DNA of 64,000 nt from Brevibacterium atlanticum (GTDB lineage Bacteria > Actinomycetota > Actinomycetes > Actinomycetales > Brevibacteriaceae). Position 1 is the first letter of the stretch. Each line of letters begins with the position of its first letter. A program made the translations under genes and the position numbers. Shown here one piece after another: positions 16,745 through 25,299 of the stretch. The stretch lies in the NCBI RefSeq assembly GCF_011617245.1, contig NZ_CP050152.1:1798001-1862000 (forward strand). Direction: 5' to 3'. The notes under the pieces were generated by a model that saw only the letters and a list, made by a program, of their open reading frames with translations, was not told where the DNA came from and made no database searches.

Positions 16745-16783
16745 GCGGACGGCCCGGAAGCGGGCCGGCACAGCATCGCACGA

Positions 16784-16813
16784 ACAGCAGAGACTTCTTC
16801 AAGTCTCTGCTGT
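16784..16813. terminator. Bidirectional terminator between convergent genes
   Basis: ACAGCAGAGACTT (16784-16796) and AAGTCTCTGCTGT (16801-16813) form a perfect 13-bp stem with loop CTTC. It separates the DUF3117 gene from the convergent methyltransferase and can serve both. Confidence 0.85.
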
Positions 16814-16821
16814 CGTCCTAT

Positions 16822-17487
16822 TCACAGGCTCTTCTGGAGCAGCAGCAGACCTTCTCCGATGGGCATCAGCACCCGGTGGAGGTTCTCCTGCTCAGCGATG
16901 CGATTGAGCAGACTTCGGGCTGCCTGAGTGCGGGGACTGCGGTCGACGGGATCAGCCACGGCACCCTTGAGCAGCGTCTGGTGGATGACGAGGAGACCAT
17001 GGGAGTCGAGCAGCCGCAGGGACGGTCGGATCATCCGCTCGAGGTTGGTCGGCTCGGAATCGATGAAGACCATGTCATAGGCAGCCGGGGCGAGCTTCTT
17101 GAGCACTTCCTCGGCGCGGCCGTTCATCAGTCGCAGTCGACCGGGTCGGATGCCTGCCATCTCGACGAGGTCGCGAGCCGCACCCTGCGCAGTGGAGTTC
17201 GTATCGATCGAGGTCAGTATTCCGGCGGTCGGCATTCCGCGCAGCAGGGCCAGCGTCGAGGTGCCGACGCCGGTTCCGACCTCGACTGCGGCCACAGGCG
17301 TGAGGAGGCGGGCGAGGAGCGTCAGCGTCGATGCGGTCGTCTGCGACACGGGGGCGAGCCCGAACTCGTGTGAGTGCGTTCTGGCCGCGTCGAGCAGGGG
17401 ATCGGGCCCGTTGTACTGCTCGGAGAAGGTGAGATCACCTGCGTTTTCGCGTGACAATCGGCCCTCTCTCTCCGGTGTTGACTGCAC
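16822..17487 (-). CDS. Class I SAM-dependent O-methyltransferase
   Basis: A catechol-O-methyltransferase-like (Methyltransf_24/COMT) Rossmann enzyme of 221 residues. The SAM site VEVGTGVGTSTLALLRGM is near residue 70, with ILTSIDTN (acidic residue binding the SAM ribose) after it and AYDMVFIDSEP near 137. The acceptor is unknown. It corresponds in position to mycobacterial Rv1220c, which lies beside sigE. Here sigE, rseA and htrA are absent and an alkyltransferase-like gene follows upstream. The start is a GTG; no strong ribosome site helps fix it, so the first 15 residues are uncertain. Confidence 0.88.
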   Translation of the reverse strand: MQSTPEREGRLSRENAGDLTFSEQYNGPDPLLDAARTHSHEFGLAPVSQTTASTLTLLARLLTPVAAVEVGTGVGTSTLALLRGMPTAGILTSIDTNSTAQGAARDLVEMAGIRPGRLRLMNGRAEEVLKKLAPAAYDMVFIDSEPTNLERMIRPSLRLLDSHGLLVIHQTLLKGAVADPVDRSPRTQAARSLLNRIAEQENLHRVLMPIGEGLLLLQKSL

Positions 17488-17493
17488 CCAAGT

Positions 17494-17829
17494 CTAACCG
17501 CATTCGGGGTCGATTCCGTGGGTGTGCCACAGCTCATCGAGTTCGTCGGCCCCGAGGAATGCGCTGCGCTCGACCTTCCGGTGCGAGTGCGGGGTCCCCT
17601 CCGACTCCCATTCGAGGCGCGCCCGGGCGTGGATCTCCGGCGGCAGCACTCCGGCTGCGTTGACGACTCTCCACCACGTGACATTCGAACCGAACTCCTT
17701 CATCACTCGCCCGACATACCGGGGTGAGCAGCCGGCGACGGCGCCGACTGTCCCGTAGGCGACGACGCGCGCAGCGGGGACGAGTTCGACGATGCGCAGG
17801 ACGCGTTCGACCGCTGCCTCGTCCATCAT
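17494..17829 (-). CDS. Alkyltransferase-like protein (ATL, MGMT fold without the active cysteine)
   Basis: A 111-residue protein of the O6-alkylguanine-DNA alkyltransferase C-terminal fold. VPAARVVAYGTVGAVAG near residue 18 is the helix-turn-helix entry region, and GCSPRYVGRVMKEF holds the recognition helix. The alkyl-acceptor motif PCHRV is replaced by TWWRVV, so it cannot take the alkyl group. ATL proteins bind O6-alkylguanine and hand the lesion to nucleotide excision repair. Start: one of two adjacent ATGs at 17829/17826. In mycobacteria the equivalent gene (Rv3204) lies near adnA rather than near tatB. Confident on the family; the repair role is by analogy. Confidence 0.88.
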   Translation of the reverse strand: MMDEAAVERVLRIVELVPAARVVAYGTVGAVAGCSPRYVGRVMKEFGSNVTWWRVVNAAGVLPPEIHARARLEWESEGTPHSHRKVERSAFLGADELDELWHTHGIDPECG

Positions 17830-17908
17830 GCGCACCGAACGGAGCCGAGTGCCGAACCTGAGTTGACCATGAGTCGATGCTACCTTCGGCCACGGTAGAC
17901 TTGGTGGC

Positions 17909-18385
17909 ATGTTCATGGGTATCAACGGCACCGAAATGCTGATCCTCGTCGTTGTGGCCTTGGTCGTCATCGGACCCAAGCGCCTACCCGAATACGCACA
18001 GAAGCTGCGCGACTTCGTCCGCCAGATGCGGCGGATGGCCGAGGGCGCGAAGGACAGCGTCCGACGCGACTTCGGTGACGATTTCAAAGACGTCGACTGG
18101 CAGAAGCTCGATCCCAGGCAGTACGATCCGCGACGCATCGTCCGTGAAGCCCTCGTCGAAGAGGATGCTGCGATCCGTGAGTCCAAGCGTCGGGAGCGCT
18201 CCTCGCTCGAGTCCGCGGCCCCCACAGCGGATGCACAGACGCAGGGTACGGGGGATGAGGACGCCGCAGCCGATGCAGGTGGGACCGTCGACATCCGCGA
18301 GAAGTCCCCGATCGAGCGCTTCCAGGCTCAGGTCGAGCTGCGCGACCGTTCGACCACGGCCCCATTCGACTCCGAGGCCACCTGA
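17909..18385 (+). CDS. tatB: Sec-independent translocase subunit TatB
   Basis: A membrane subunit that receives twin-arginine signal peptides together with TatC. The 158 residues start with a short lumenal stub and one transmembrane helix (MLILVVVALVVIGPKRLPEY), where the glutamate and the GPKRLP hinge are family hallmarks. A long amphipathic helix follows (QKLRDFVRQMRRMAEGAKDS), then a charged disordered tail. An ATG at 17915 is a second possible start. The gene stands alone between divergent and convergent neighbours; tatA and tatC are not in the window. Confidence 0.93.
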   Translation: MFMGINGTEMLILVVVALVVIGPKRLPEYAQKLRDFVRQMRRMAEGAKDSVRRDFGDDFKDVDWQKLDPRQYDPRRIVREALVEEDAAIRESKRRERSSLESAAPTADAQTQGTGDEDAAADAGGTVDIREKSPIERFQAQVELRDRSTTAPFDSEAT

Positions 18386-18425
18386 GGCCTGATCCTCCGC
18401 CGCCGGCTCAGTTCTTCAGGCCAGG

Positions 18426-19871
18426 TCAGTTCTTGTGCACGGACGGGTGCTCGGGATTCGAACACAGCTCGTCCCAGTATCCGCGACAGAAGTACGAACC
18501 GCCCTTCTCCCACGTGATCCCGGCGAAGAGTTCGCGCACGGTCACCGCGTAGAGTCCCTTGTCTGCGACGGTCGCGAATACCTTCGGAGCCGCCTTCACC
18601 GTCGACGGGTGGATGGAGTGCATGAGGACGACAGAGCCCGGACGCGTGTGTGAGTGGACGTTCCTCACCGTCCTCTTCGGATTCTTGTTCCTCCAGTCGC
18701 CGGTGTCGACGTCCCAGATGATCGCCGGAGCGCCCAGAGCGTGCGCCGCAGACTTGTCCAGGGCACCGTAGGGCGGACGGACCAGAGCCGGATCGTCGCC
18801 GCCCACGTGGGACAGTGACTTCTGGGTGCGTCCGATCTCATGTGTGAGTGCGTCTTTGCTGAGGAGGTCGAGGCGCTGGTGTTTGAAGGTGTGGTTGTCG
18901 ACCTCGTGGCCGGCTGCTGCGATCCGTTCGGCGACGTCCGGGAACTCGTGGATGTTCTGCCCGAGAAGGAAGTAGGTCAGTCGGATGTTCGCCTCATCGG
19001 CGGCATCGAGCAGGGCGTCCTCGGTCTTCGGCTCTCCAGGTCCGTCGTCGTAGGTCAGAGCCACACAGGGCAGAAGTGTGCACGAGTAGTCGGGGGTCCG
19101 CAGATCGCCTGGGCGTGGGATCTCAAGCGGAGTGTGCAGGTCTGCGGCCACCGCCTGGCCCGCAGCGGTGAGATCGGCATCGGCGACGGGCTGACCGTCG
19201 ACGGTCAGCGAACCGGTGTCATCGGCGAAGATCGCGGCCGGGTCCACGCGTGCGGAGAACAGACTCTTGGCATCGACTGTCGTGTCGGCGGAGAGATCGG
19301 TGAGGAGAACGGTCGTGTGTGTCCGGGGCGACGCCTGCCGCAGGGCAGTGACGACGAACCTGCCGCCGGATGTGAGCACCGTGGTGCGGATGTCCAGGGT
19401 GTGCGGGTCGCCTGCCCGCTCCGCTTCTCCGCTCTCCGAAGAGGGCGATCCTCCTCCGTGCGAGCCGGGAGATGTGAAGCTCGTCGTCGACCACCGGTGC
19501 GACGGTGCCGTCGCGGTGGGTTCGAATGCCGCCCGGCCGTCGAATCCGCCGGCATCGTCGATCGCCTCGAGCACCCGGGTCTCGATCGCTGAGTTCAGCG
19601 ATGCTGCTCCGGGCAGACCGAAGATGTGGATGTCCAGCTGCGGTCGGCGTTTCTGCGACACCACCGCGTAGCTGCGCAGTGACGCGGCGAGGTGGGCGAG
19701 GTTCGCCTCGGCGGTCGTTCTCTGCTCCTCCGCGATCGAGTCCGTATCGGGCGGGGCAGGTCTCCTCGCTGTGACGATGGCTCCGGCGAGGAGGACGAGT
19801 ACGAGGAGCGCATTGGCATAGGCGAAGACGGTGTAGACGATCGTGTCTCTGCGATCGGGGGAGAACGCCAA
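18426..19871 (-). CDS. Membrane-anchored polysaccharide deacetylase (NodB/CE4)
   Basis: A probable metal-dependent deacetylase of cell-wall or exported polysaccharide (peptidoglycan or chitin-like). One N-terminal membrane anchor (ALLVLVLLAGAIVTA, residues 22-36) is followed by about 240 residues of weakly conserved extracellular region and a NodB domain from about residue 265: motif 1 TYDDGPGEP with the catalytic base and metal aspartates, motif 2 NHTFKH with both zinc histidines, motif 3 RPPYGALD, motif 4 DVDTGDW and motif 5 LMHSIH. All catalytic positions are present. Length is 481 residues. Downstream on the same strand is the tail-to-tail neighbour tatB, and mrp is upstream. Confidence 0.9.
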   Translation of the reverse strand: MAFSPDRRDTIVYTVFAYANALLVLVLLAGAIVTARRPAPPDTDSIAEEQRTTAEANLAHLAASLRSYAVVSQKRRPQLDIHIFGLPGAASLNSAIETRVLEAIDDAGGFDGRAAFEPTATAPSHRWSTTSFTSPGSHGGGSPSSESGEAERAGDPHTLDIRTTVLTSGGRFVVTALRQASPRTHTTVLLTDLSADTTVDAKSLFSARVDPAAIFADDTGSLTVDGQPVADADLTAAGQAVAADLHTPLEIPRPGDLRTPDYSCTLLPCVALTYDDGPGEPKTEDALLDAADEANIRLTYFLLGQNIHEFPDVAERIAAAGHEVDNHTFKHQRLDLLSKDALTHEIGRTQKSLSHVGGDDPALVRPPYGALDKSAAHALGAPAIIWDVDTGDWRNKNPKRTVRNVHSHTRPGSVVLMHSIHPSTVKAAPKVFATVADKGLYAVTVRELFAGITWEKGGSYFCRGYWDELCSNPEHPSVHKN

Positions 19872-19974
19872 GTTCTGGTCCTTGTCAGAAACGCATGGGG
19901 GATGAGGGACAGGAGGGGAAAGGGGAACCCGCCGTCCAGTCTAGAGCACATCACTGTCGCTGAGCTGCGTCGGA

Positions 19975-21102
19975 TCAGACCGGGCTGAGCCCCAACGACC
20001 TCCCGGCGAGTCCACGTGAGCGCCTGCGCAGGGACTCGGCAAGGTCGTCGAATGCCCGACCGGCCGGAGACTCGGGACGACCGAGGACGACAGGGGTGCC
20101 CGCGTCGGAGCCTTCGCGCAGAGCAGTATCGAGGGGAACCTGCGCCAGCAGAGGCACATCCTTCTCGAGCGTGCGTGAGAGGTTCGTCGCCACGCTCTGC
20201 CCGCCACCGGACCCGAAGACCTCCATACGGGTGCCGTCGGGCATCTCCATCCATGACATGTTCTCGATCACGCCGATGAGATCCTGCTTCGTCTGCGTGG
20301 CGATGGATCCCGCTCGTTCGGCGACCTGTGCGGCTGCCGCCTGCGGAGTGGTGACGACGAGGAGCTCGGAGCCGGGCAGCAGCTGCGAGACGGAGATCGC
20401 GATGTCACCGGTGCCCGGAGGCAGGTCGAGCAGGAGCACATCGAGATCACCCCAGAACACGTCGGTGAGGAACTGCTGCAGGGCCCGGTGAAGCATCGGA
20501 CCTCTCCACACGACGGCCTGGCTGGGCGGGACGAACATGCCGATGCTCATCACCTTCACATGGTGGGCGACCTGAGGCAGGATCATCTCATCGACGCGGG
20601 TCGGTTTGCCGGAGAGACCGAGCATGCCGGGGATTGAGAATCCGTAGATGTCGGCGTCGACGACGCCCACACGCAGGCCTTTGGCAGCCAGGGCGACCGC
20701 GAGGTTGGCCGTGACCGAGGACTTGCCGACGCCGCCCTTACCCGAGGCGATGGCGTAGACCTTGGTAAGGGAATCGGGACGGTTGAAGGGGATCTCCCGG
20801 GTTCCGCTGCCCTGCAGCTTCTCCTTCATCGCCTTGCGCTGCTGCGGTGTCATCGTGCCGAGGACGACCGTGACCTCGGTGACCCCGTCGAGGCGGGAGA
20901 CTGCGGCCTTCGTGTCCTTCGTGATCGTGTCCTTGAGAGGGCAGCCGGCGATCGTGAGCAGGACCGTCACCGTGACCTTTCCGCCGTCGATCCTGATGTC
21001 GTCGACCATGTCGAGTTCGACGATGCTGCGGCGGATCTCCGGATCGATGACGCCGGTCAGAGCCTCTCGCACCGCATCCGTATCCAGACCAGTCATGCCC
21101 AT
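19975..21102 (-). CDS. mrp: Mrp/NBP35-family Fe-S cluster carrier ATPase
   Basis: A cytoplasmic P-loop ATPase that carries or inserts iron-sulfur clusters. The 375 residues begin with a DUF59/MIP18 domain (ALTGVIDPEIRRSIVELDMV). The ATPase follows from residue 110: deviant Walker A GKGGVGKSSVTANLA, DADIYGFSIPGML, and LLLDLPPGTGDIAIS. The CxxC pair usual in many Mrp proteins after ENMS is not present (ENMSWMEMPDGTRMEVFGSG), a variation I believe is typical of actinobacterial members. It corresponds to mycobacterial Rv1229c and, as there, lies beside the DUF1003 and MgtE-N genes; 46 bases separate it from the former. Confidence 0.93.
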   Translation of the reverse strand: MGMTGLDTDAVREALTGVIDPEIRRSIVELDMVDDIRIDGGKVTVTVLLTIAGCPLKDTITKDTKAAVSRLDGVTEVTVVLGTMTPQQRKAMKEKLQGSGTREIPFNRPDSLTKVYAIASGKGGVGKSSVTANLAVALAAKGLRVGVVDADIYGFSIPGMLGLSGKPTRVDEMILPQVAHHVKVMSIGMFVPPSQAVVWRGPMLHRALQQFLTDVFWGDLDVLLLDLPPGTGDIAISVSQLLPGSELLVVTTPQAAAAQVAERAGSIATQTKQDLIGVIENMSWMEMPDGTRMEVFGSGGGQSVATNLSRTLEKDVPLLAQVPLDTALREGSDAGTPVVLGRPESPAGRAFDDLAESLRRRSRGLAGRSLGLSPV

Positions 21103-21148
21103 GTCCTTTCCTCCCGGTTCAGTGCATCCGGGGCTCCAACACTACCTC

Positions 21149-21700
21149 TTAGGAATCGGCACCGTCATGCGCGGAACTCCCGTGACCCTCGGCGGTACCG
21201 CTGCGCCCCGGGGCGGGTTTCGGCTGCGCCTCCTCCTCGAGCTCCTTGAGCAGATCCTTGAGCTCGGAGCGGATGAAGTCGCGAGTCGCGACCTCACGCA
21301 TCGCGATGCGCAGCGCCGCGACCTCACGGGCCAGATACTCGGTGTCGGCGAGATTGCGTTCGGCACGCTGCCGGTCGTGTTCGAACTCCACCCGGTCTCG
21401 GTCGGTGCTGCGGTTCTCCGCGAGCAGGATCAGGGGTGCCGCGTACGAGGCCTGCAGGGACAGGATGAGTGTGAGCAGCGTGAAGTTCAACGACCGCGGG
21501 TCGAACTGCCAGGACTCGGGCAGCAGAGTGTTCCACAGCAGCCACACGGCGCAGAAGACGGTCATCCCGACGAGGAACGCCGGGGTGCCCATGAAGCGGG
21601 CGAAGGCCTCGGCGCCGCGACCGAAGGTCTCAGGGGAGACGGTGAAGCTCGGCAGCTTGCGTTTGCTCGACCGAGGGATTTCGAAGTCATCGACTGCCAT
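21149..21700 (-). CDS. DUF1003 membrane protein
   Basis: 183 residues. Two transmembrane helices (GTPAFLVGMTVFCAVWLLWN and NFTLLTLILSLQASYAAPLILL) are followed by the DUF1003 signature AENRSTDRDRVEFEHDRQ and an amphipathic helical tail rich in Glu, Arg and Lys that could form a coiled coil. The function is unknown. It starts 2 bases after the upstream MgtE-N/CBS gene, so the two are co-translated; that pairing suggests a shared role in magnesium or membrane physiology, but this is inference. An N-terminal stretch of about 40 residues is basic. Confidence 0.92.
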   Translation of the reverse strand: MAVDDFEIPRSSKRKLPSFTVSPETFGRGAEAFARFMGTPAFLVGMTVFCAVWLLWNTLLPESWQFDPRSLNFTLLTLILSLQASYAAPLILLAENRSTDRDRVEFEHDRQRAERNLADTEYLAREVAALRIAMREVATRDFIRSELKDLLKELEEEAQPKPAPGRSGTAEGHGSSAHDGADS

Positions 21701-21702
21701 GT

Positions 21703-22977
21703 CTACCCCTTCCTGGGCTCATCGCGACCGGTGGTGCGCCAGTCCTCGGGCAGCAGCTCGTCGAGGACGTCATCGACGGTGACCACGCCGACGAGGCGGT
21801 CGTTCTCATCCGTGATCGGCACCGAGACCAGATTGTACGCGGCCAGCAGCTTCGACACCTCACCGAGGGGAGCGTTCGGCGCCAGCGGCTCGACCTCGGT
21901 GTCGAGCATGATCCCGACCGCTTCGTGCGGGGGATGTCGGAGCATCTCCTGGATGTGGACGAGGCCGAGATACTTCCCCGTCGGGGTCTCCACGGGTTGG
22001 CGGCAGACGAAGACGGCGGCCGCCAGCGCGGCGGGCAGGTCCTCGCGGCGGACATGGGCGAGCGCCTCGGCGACGGTGGCCTCAGGGGTGAGGATGACCG
22101 GCTCTGTCGTCATCAGACCGCCGGCGGTGTCATCGTCATAGGCCAGCAGGGTGCGCACGTCCTCGGCCTCGTCGGGTTCCATCAGCGCCAGGAAGCGTTC
22201 GGCCTGTTCGTCGCTGAGTTCGCCGAGGAGGTCGGCCGCGTCATCAGGCTCCATCTCCTCGAGGACGGTGACAGCGCGTTGGGTCTCCAATCCGGTGAGG
22301 ACCTCGATCTGGGTCTCCGCGGGCAGCTCCTCGACGACGTCGGCGAGACGTTCGTCGTCGAGGGCGCGGGCGACCTGGAGGCGCCTGCCGGGGTTCATCT
22401 CGAAGAGCACATCGGCGAGGTCTGCCGGCTTCGTGTCCTGGTAGGCGGCGATGACCTGGGTGGCTTCCTGGTCGACTTCGGAATCGGCGGGATGGTCGGC
22501 GTCGGTCCAATCGATCTGCTTCGTCTCACCGCGGCGGCGGAATGCGGCGAAGGCGGTGCGTTCGGGCACACGGCGCACGAACAGGCGAGTGACCTCCCAG
22601 TCCTTGTTCACCTGCTGTTCGATGCCGACGTCTTCGACGAGGACGGGGGAGTTGTCCTCGCGCAGTCGCAGTCGGCGATCGAGGAGGTCGTTGATGACGA
22701 GAGTCTCCGACTGCCGCTGTTCGAAGCGGCGCATATTCACCAATCCGGTGGTGATGACCTGTCCGGAGTCGATTGCGGTGACTCGGCCCATCGGGACGAA
22801 GACGCGGCGTCGACCCGGGACCTCGACGACGAGGCCGATGGCGCGGGGGGACTGCCGCATGGTCGCCCGGTAGACGATGACGACGTCTCTGACCCTGCCG
22901 ACCTGATCGCCGAGCGGGTCGAATACGGGGGCGGAGACGAGTCGGGCGACGAAGACTCTTTTCGGTGGACCACTCAT
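21703..22977 (-). CDS. MgtE N-domain/CBS protein without channel domain
   Basis: A 424-residue cytoplasmic protein. An N-terminal PRC-barrel-like part (DPLGDQVGRVRDVVIVYR and a second copy with VFVPMGRVTAID) is followed by the helical MgtE intracellular N domain (about residues 195-290: ADVLFEMNPGRRLQVARALD, LEEMEPDDAADLLGEL). A CBS pair then spans about 293-415 (GGLMTTEPVILTPEATVAEAL, VTVDDVLDELLPEDW). The transmembrane MgtE channel is missing. It may be a magnesium-sensing regulator rather than a transporter. The mycobacterial counterpart is Rv1232c, in the same mrp neighbourhood. A 265-base gap with no recognised element separates it from the divergent phosphoesterase gene. Confidence 0.9.
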   Translation of the reverse strand: MSGPPKRVFVARLVSAPVFDPLGDQVGRVRDVVIVYRATMRQSPRAIGLVVEVPGRRRVFVPMGRVTAIDSGQVITTGLVNMRRFEQRQSETLVINDLLDRRLRLREDNSPVLVEDVGIEQQVNKDWEVTRLFVRRVPERTAFAAFRRRGETKQIDWTDADHPADSEVDQEATQVIAAYQDTKPADLADVLFEMNPGRRLQVARALDDERLADVVEELPAETQIEVLTGLETQRAVTVLEEMEPDDAADLLGELSDEQAERFLALMEPDEAEDVRTLLAYDDDTAGGLMTTEPVILTPEATVAEALAHVRREDLPAALAAAVFVCRQPVETPTGKYLGLVHIQEMLRHPPHEAVGIMLDTEVEPLAPNAPLGEVSKLLAAYNLVSVPITDENDRLVGVVTVDDVLDELLPEDWRTTGRDEPRKG

Positions 22978-23242
22978 ATCCTCAGACTACGTGCTGGCCG
23001 GGTGATTGCGCCGCCGATGCCGCGAATTGAACCCAGATCACACCCTGGGACGGCTGTGCGCCGGTGCGATACACCGAGAAAGCGCCGCACGTCTCACGGC
23101 AGGCGAGTGGATGGGCATCCGGTTCCACGGAGGCACTTCTCCTATTCATCAAGCGGTCCTGCCTGCTTCACTTCGTTGTCGCCCCGTCTCCCTAATGTCA
23201 GGACTCGGCACATTCCGCCACAGTCGAATACAGGAGAAATCC

Positions 23243-25168
23243 ATGCAGACACGACGAATCCGTCCCCGCAGCGCCGCCGCAGGTCTGGGTGCCTGCGCGG
23301 CCCTTGCGCTCTTCGCTCCGCTGCTCTCACCGACCGCAGCGACGGCGGCGAACACGCCGGCTGAGATGTACGAAGGCCATGTCCAGGTCGACCGCGGCAA
23401 GGCGGCGGACCCACAGAAGTTCACCGGTCAGGTCTTCGACGACGTCAACGAGAACTCGAAGCTCGACGGCGACGAGAAGGGCGTGGCCGGAGTCGCGGTC
23501 TCCAACGGGATCGATGTCGTCCAGACCGACGGCGAAGGCCGCTACGAACTGCCAGTGCGCGACAACATGACCGTCTCGATCACCCAGCCCGCCGGATGGC
23601 AGGTGCCCGTCGATGAGGACAAGGTCGCACAGTTCAGCTACAACCACCTGCCCGAAGGCTCCGGGGACCTCAAGTACGGCGGCATCGAACCGACGGGGGA
23701 GACTCCGAAGGCCGTGAACTTCCCGATGATCGAATCGAAGGCCTCTGCCGCCTCGGCGCAGAACTGCCCGATCGCCGCCGATACTCAGGGCTATGACAAG
23801 ACCGAGATGGGCTACGCTCGCGACGGTGCTGTGGGCGACCTGGCCGACCGGAACGACTACGGTGCCTGCGGAGTGCTTCTGCTCGGCGACAACGTCGGTG
23901 ACGACCTCAGCCTCAACGATGAACTGCGCGACATCTACTCGCAGACGAACGGACCCGTTCGGGTCGCCCCCGGCAACCACGACCAGGACTACGACGCCGT
24001 CGACGATGCCCACGCACTCGACACGTTCCGTGATCAGTTCGGTCCCGACCACTTCTCCTACGATGTGGGCAAGACCCACTTCGTCGTCCTCGACAGCATC
24101 GAATACGAGGGCAAGGCGAACAATAGGAAGTACAAGGAGAACATCACCGACGAGCAGCTCACCTGGCTGGCCAACGACCTGAAGAACGTGCCGAAGAACG
24201 CGCAGGTCGTCATCGCCACCCATGCGCCGATCCTCACCCACAAAGAAGTCGTCGTCGACAATGCGAAGGCCTTCTACGATGTCATCGCCGACTACCCGAA
24301 CGCCGTGACCATCGGCGGTCACACGCACACGCAGGAGAACCTCGTGGCCGGTGAGACGCGGAAGGAATGGGCGGAAGCCGGAATCGAGAAGCTGCCGAAC
24401 ACACAGATCGTCGCCGGTGCCGTCTCCGGCGATTGGTACTCAGGTGGGCTCAACGCCGACGGACTGCCGTACTCGTTCACGCAGGACGGATCCGAACCGG
24501 GTGTGCTCACCCTCGAATTCGACGGCGCCTCGCGCAGCGAACGCTACACCGTGCGCAATGAGTCCGATGACCACCAGCTGCTGCTCGGTGTGAACTCGCC
24601 GGAGTGGCGCGACTGGGCGCAGAAGGCTCAGGACTGGCAGGACGCGGACAAGGAGGGCACCGCCCCGGAGGCCATCTCCGAACGCGTCGTCACCCGCGAC
24701 GACCTCAAGCAGGGCCAGACCTGGCTGACCTCGAGCTTCCTGGCCGGAACCTCGGATGCCCGCGTCGAAGTCAGCTTCGACGGCACGAGCCCGAAACAGT
24801 CCGAACACACTCAGCCGGGCAAGGGCGAGGCCCTGGCGAAGGGGTGGGAGTACACCGACCCGTATACGGCCTCGCAGAACCTGCGCACCTCCGGCAACGT
24901 CGGACAGTCCAGTTCGCACCTGTGGCGGACGGCGATTCCCTCCGATCTCGACCTGGGAACCCACACCGCCGAGGTGACCGGAACCGACCGCTACGGTCGT
25001 GACTTCACGCAGACAGTCAGGTTCACCGTGGTCGAGGACGAATCCGCAGCACAGTCCGAATCGCAGAAGCTGCTGCGCCAGGACGGCTTCGACGCCCAGC
25101 AGAAGAAGGAGATCAGGGAACCGAAGGGTCTCGACTCCGACGAAGCACAGTCGGCTCGCAACGACTGA
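23243..25168 (+). CDS. Secreted calcineurin-like metallophosphoesterase
   Basis: A 641-residue exported protein. The signal peptide (RIRPRSAAAGLGACAALALF then a likely cut after SPTAATA) contains paired arginines but no full Tat motif. An N-terminal prealbumin-like domain (GQVFDDVNENSKLDGDEKGV) comes before the metallophosphoesterase core: the metal motifs LLGDNVGDD, APGNHDQDYD, IATHAPIL and IGGHTHTQEN are all present. A C-terminal beta domain follows with YEGH-like features and a charged tail. The likely substrates are phosphodiesters or phosphate monoesters outside the cell; which one is unknown. AGGAGAAA precedes the ATG, and a strong hairpin follows. Phosphate-starvation control is plausible, but no box was recognised. 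Confidence 0.9.
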   Translation: MQTRRIRPRSAAAGLGACAALALFAPLLSPTAATAANTPAEMYEGHVQVDRGKAADPQKFTGQVFDDVNENSKLDGDEKGVAGVAVSNGIDVVQTDGEGRYELPVRDNMTVSITQPAGWQVPVDEDKVAQFSYNHLPEGSGDLKYGGIEPTGETPKAVNFPMIESKASAASAQNCPIAADTQGYDKTEMGYARDGAVGDLADRNDYGACGVLLLGDNVGDDLSLNDELRDIYSQTNGPVRVAPGNHDQDYDAVDDAHALDTFRDQFGPDHFSYDVGKTHFVVLDSIEYEGKANNRKYKENITDEQLTWLANDLKNVPKNAQVVIATHAPILTHKEVVVDNAKAFYDVIADYPNAVTIGGHTHTQENLVAGETRKEWAEAGIEKLPNTQIVAGAVSGDWYSGGLNADGLPYSFTQDGSEPGVLTLEFDGASRSERYTVRNESDDHQLLLGVNSPEWRDWAQKAQDWQDADKEGTAPEAISERVVTRDDLKQGQTWLTSSFLAGTSDARVEVSFDGTSPKQSEHTQPGKGEALAKGWEYTDPYTASQNLRTSGNVGQSSSHLWRTAIPSDLDLGTHTAEVTGTDRYGRDFTQTVRFTVVEDESAAQSESQKLLRQDGFDAQQKKEIREPKGLDSDEAQSARND

Positions 25169-25179
25169 CGCGAAGTAGC

Positions 25180-25203
25180 GGGGCCCGCCGAACGGCGGGC
25201 CCC
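25180..25203 (+). terminator. Terminator after the metallophosphoesterase gene
   Basis: GGGGCCCGCC (25180-25189) and GGCGGGCCCC (25194-25203) form a perfect 10-bp GC stem with loop GAAC, 11 bases after the stop codon. There is no T-tail. Confidence 0.85.
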
Positions 25204-25299
25204 GTCGCCGTGCTCAGACCTTTCGTGAGCAGACCTCTCGTGGGCAGGCCTTCATGTTCAGGTCTTCACGCCCGGACCTCGGTGGACACAGCGTGGCGG

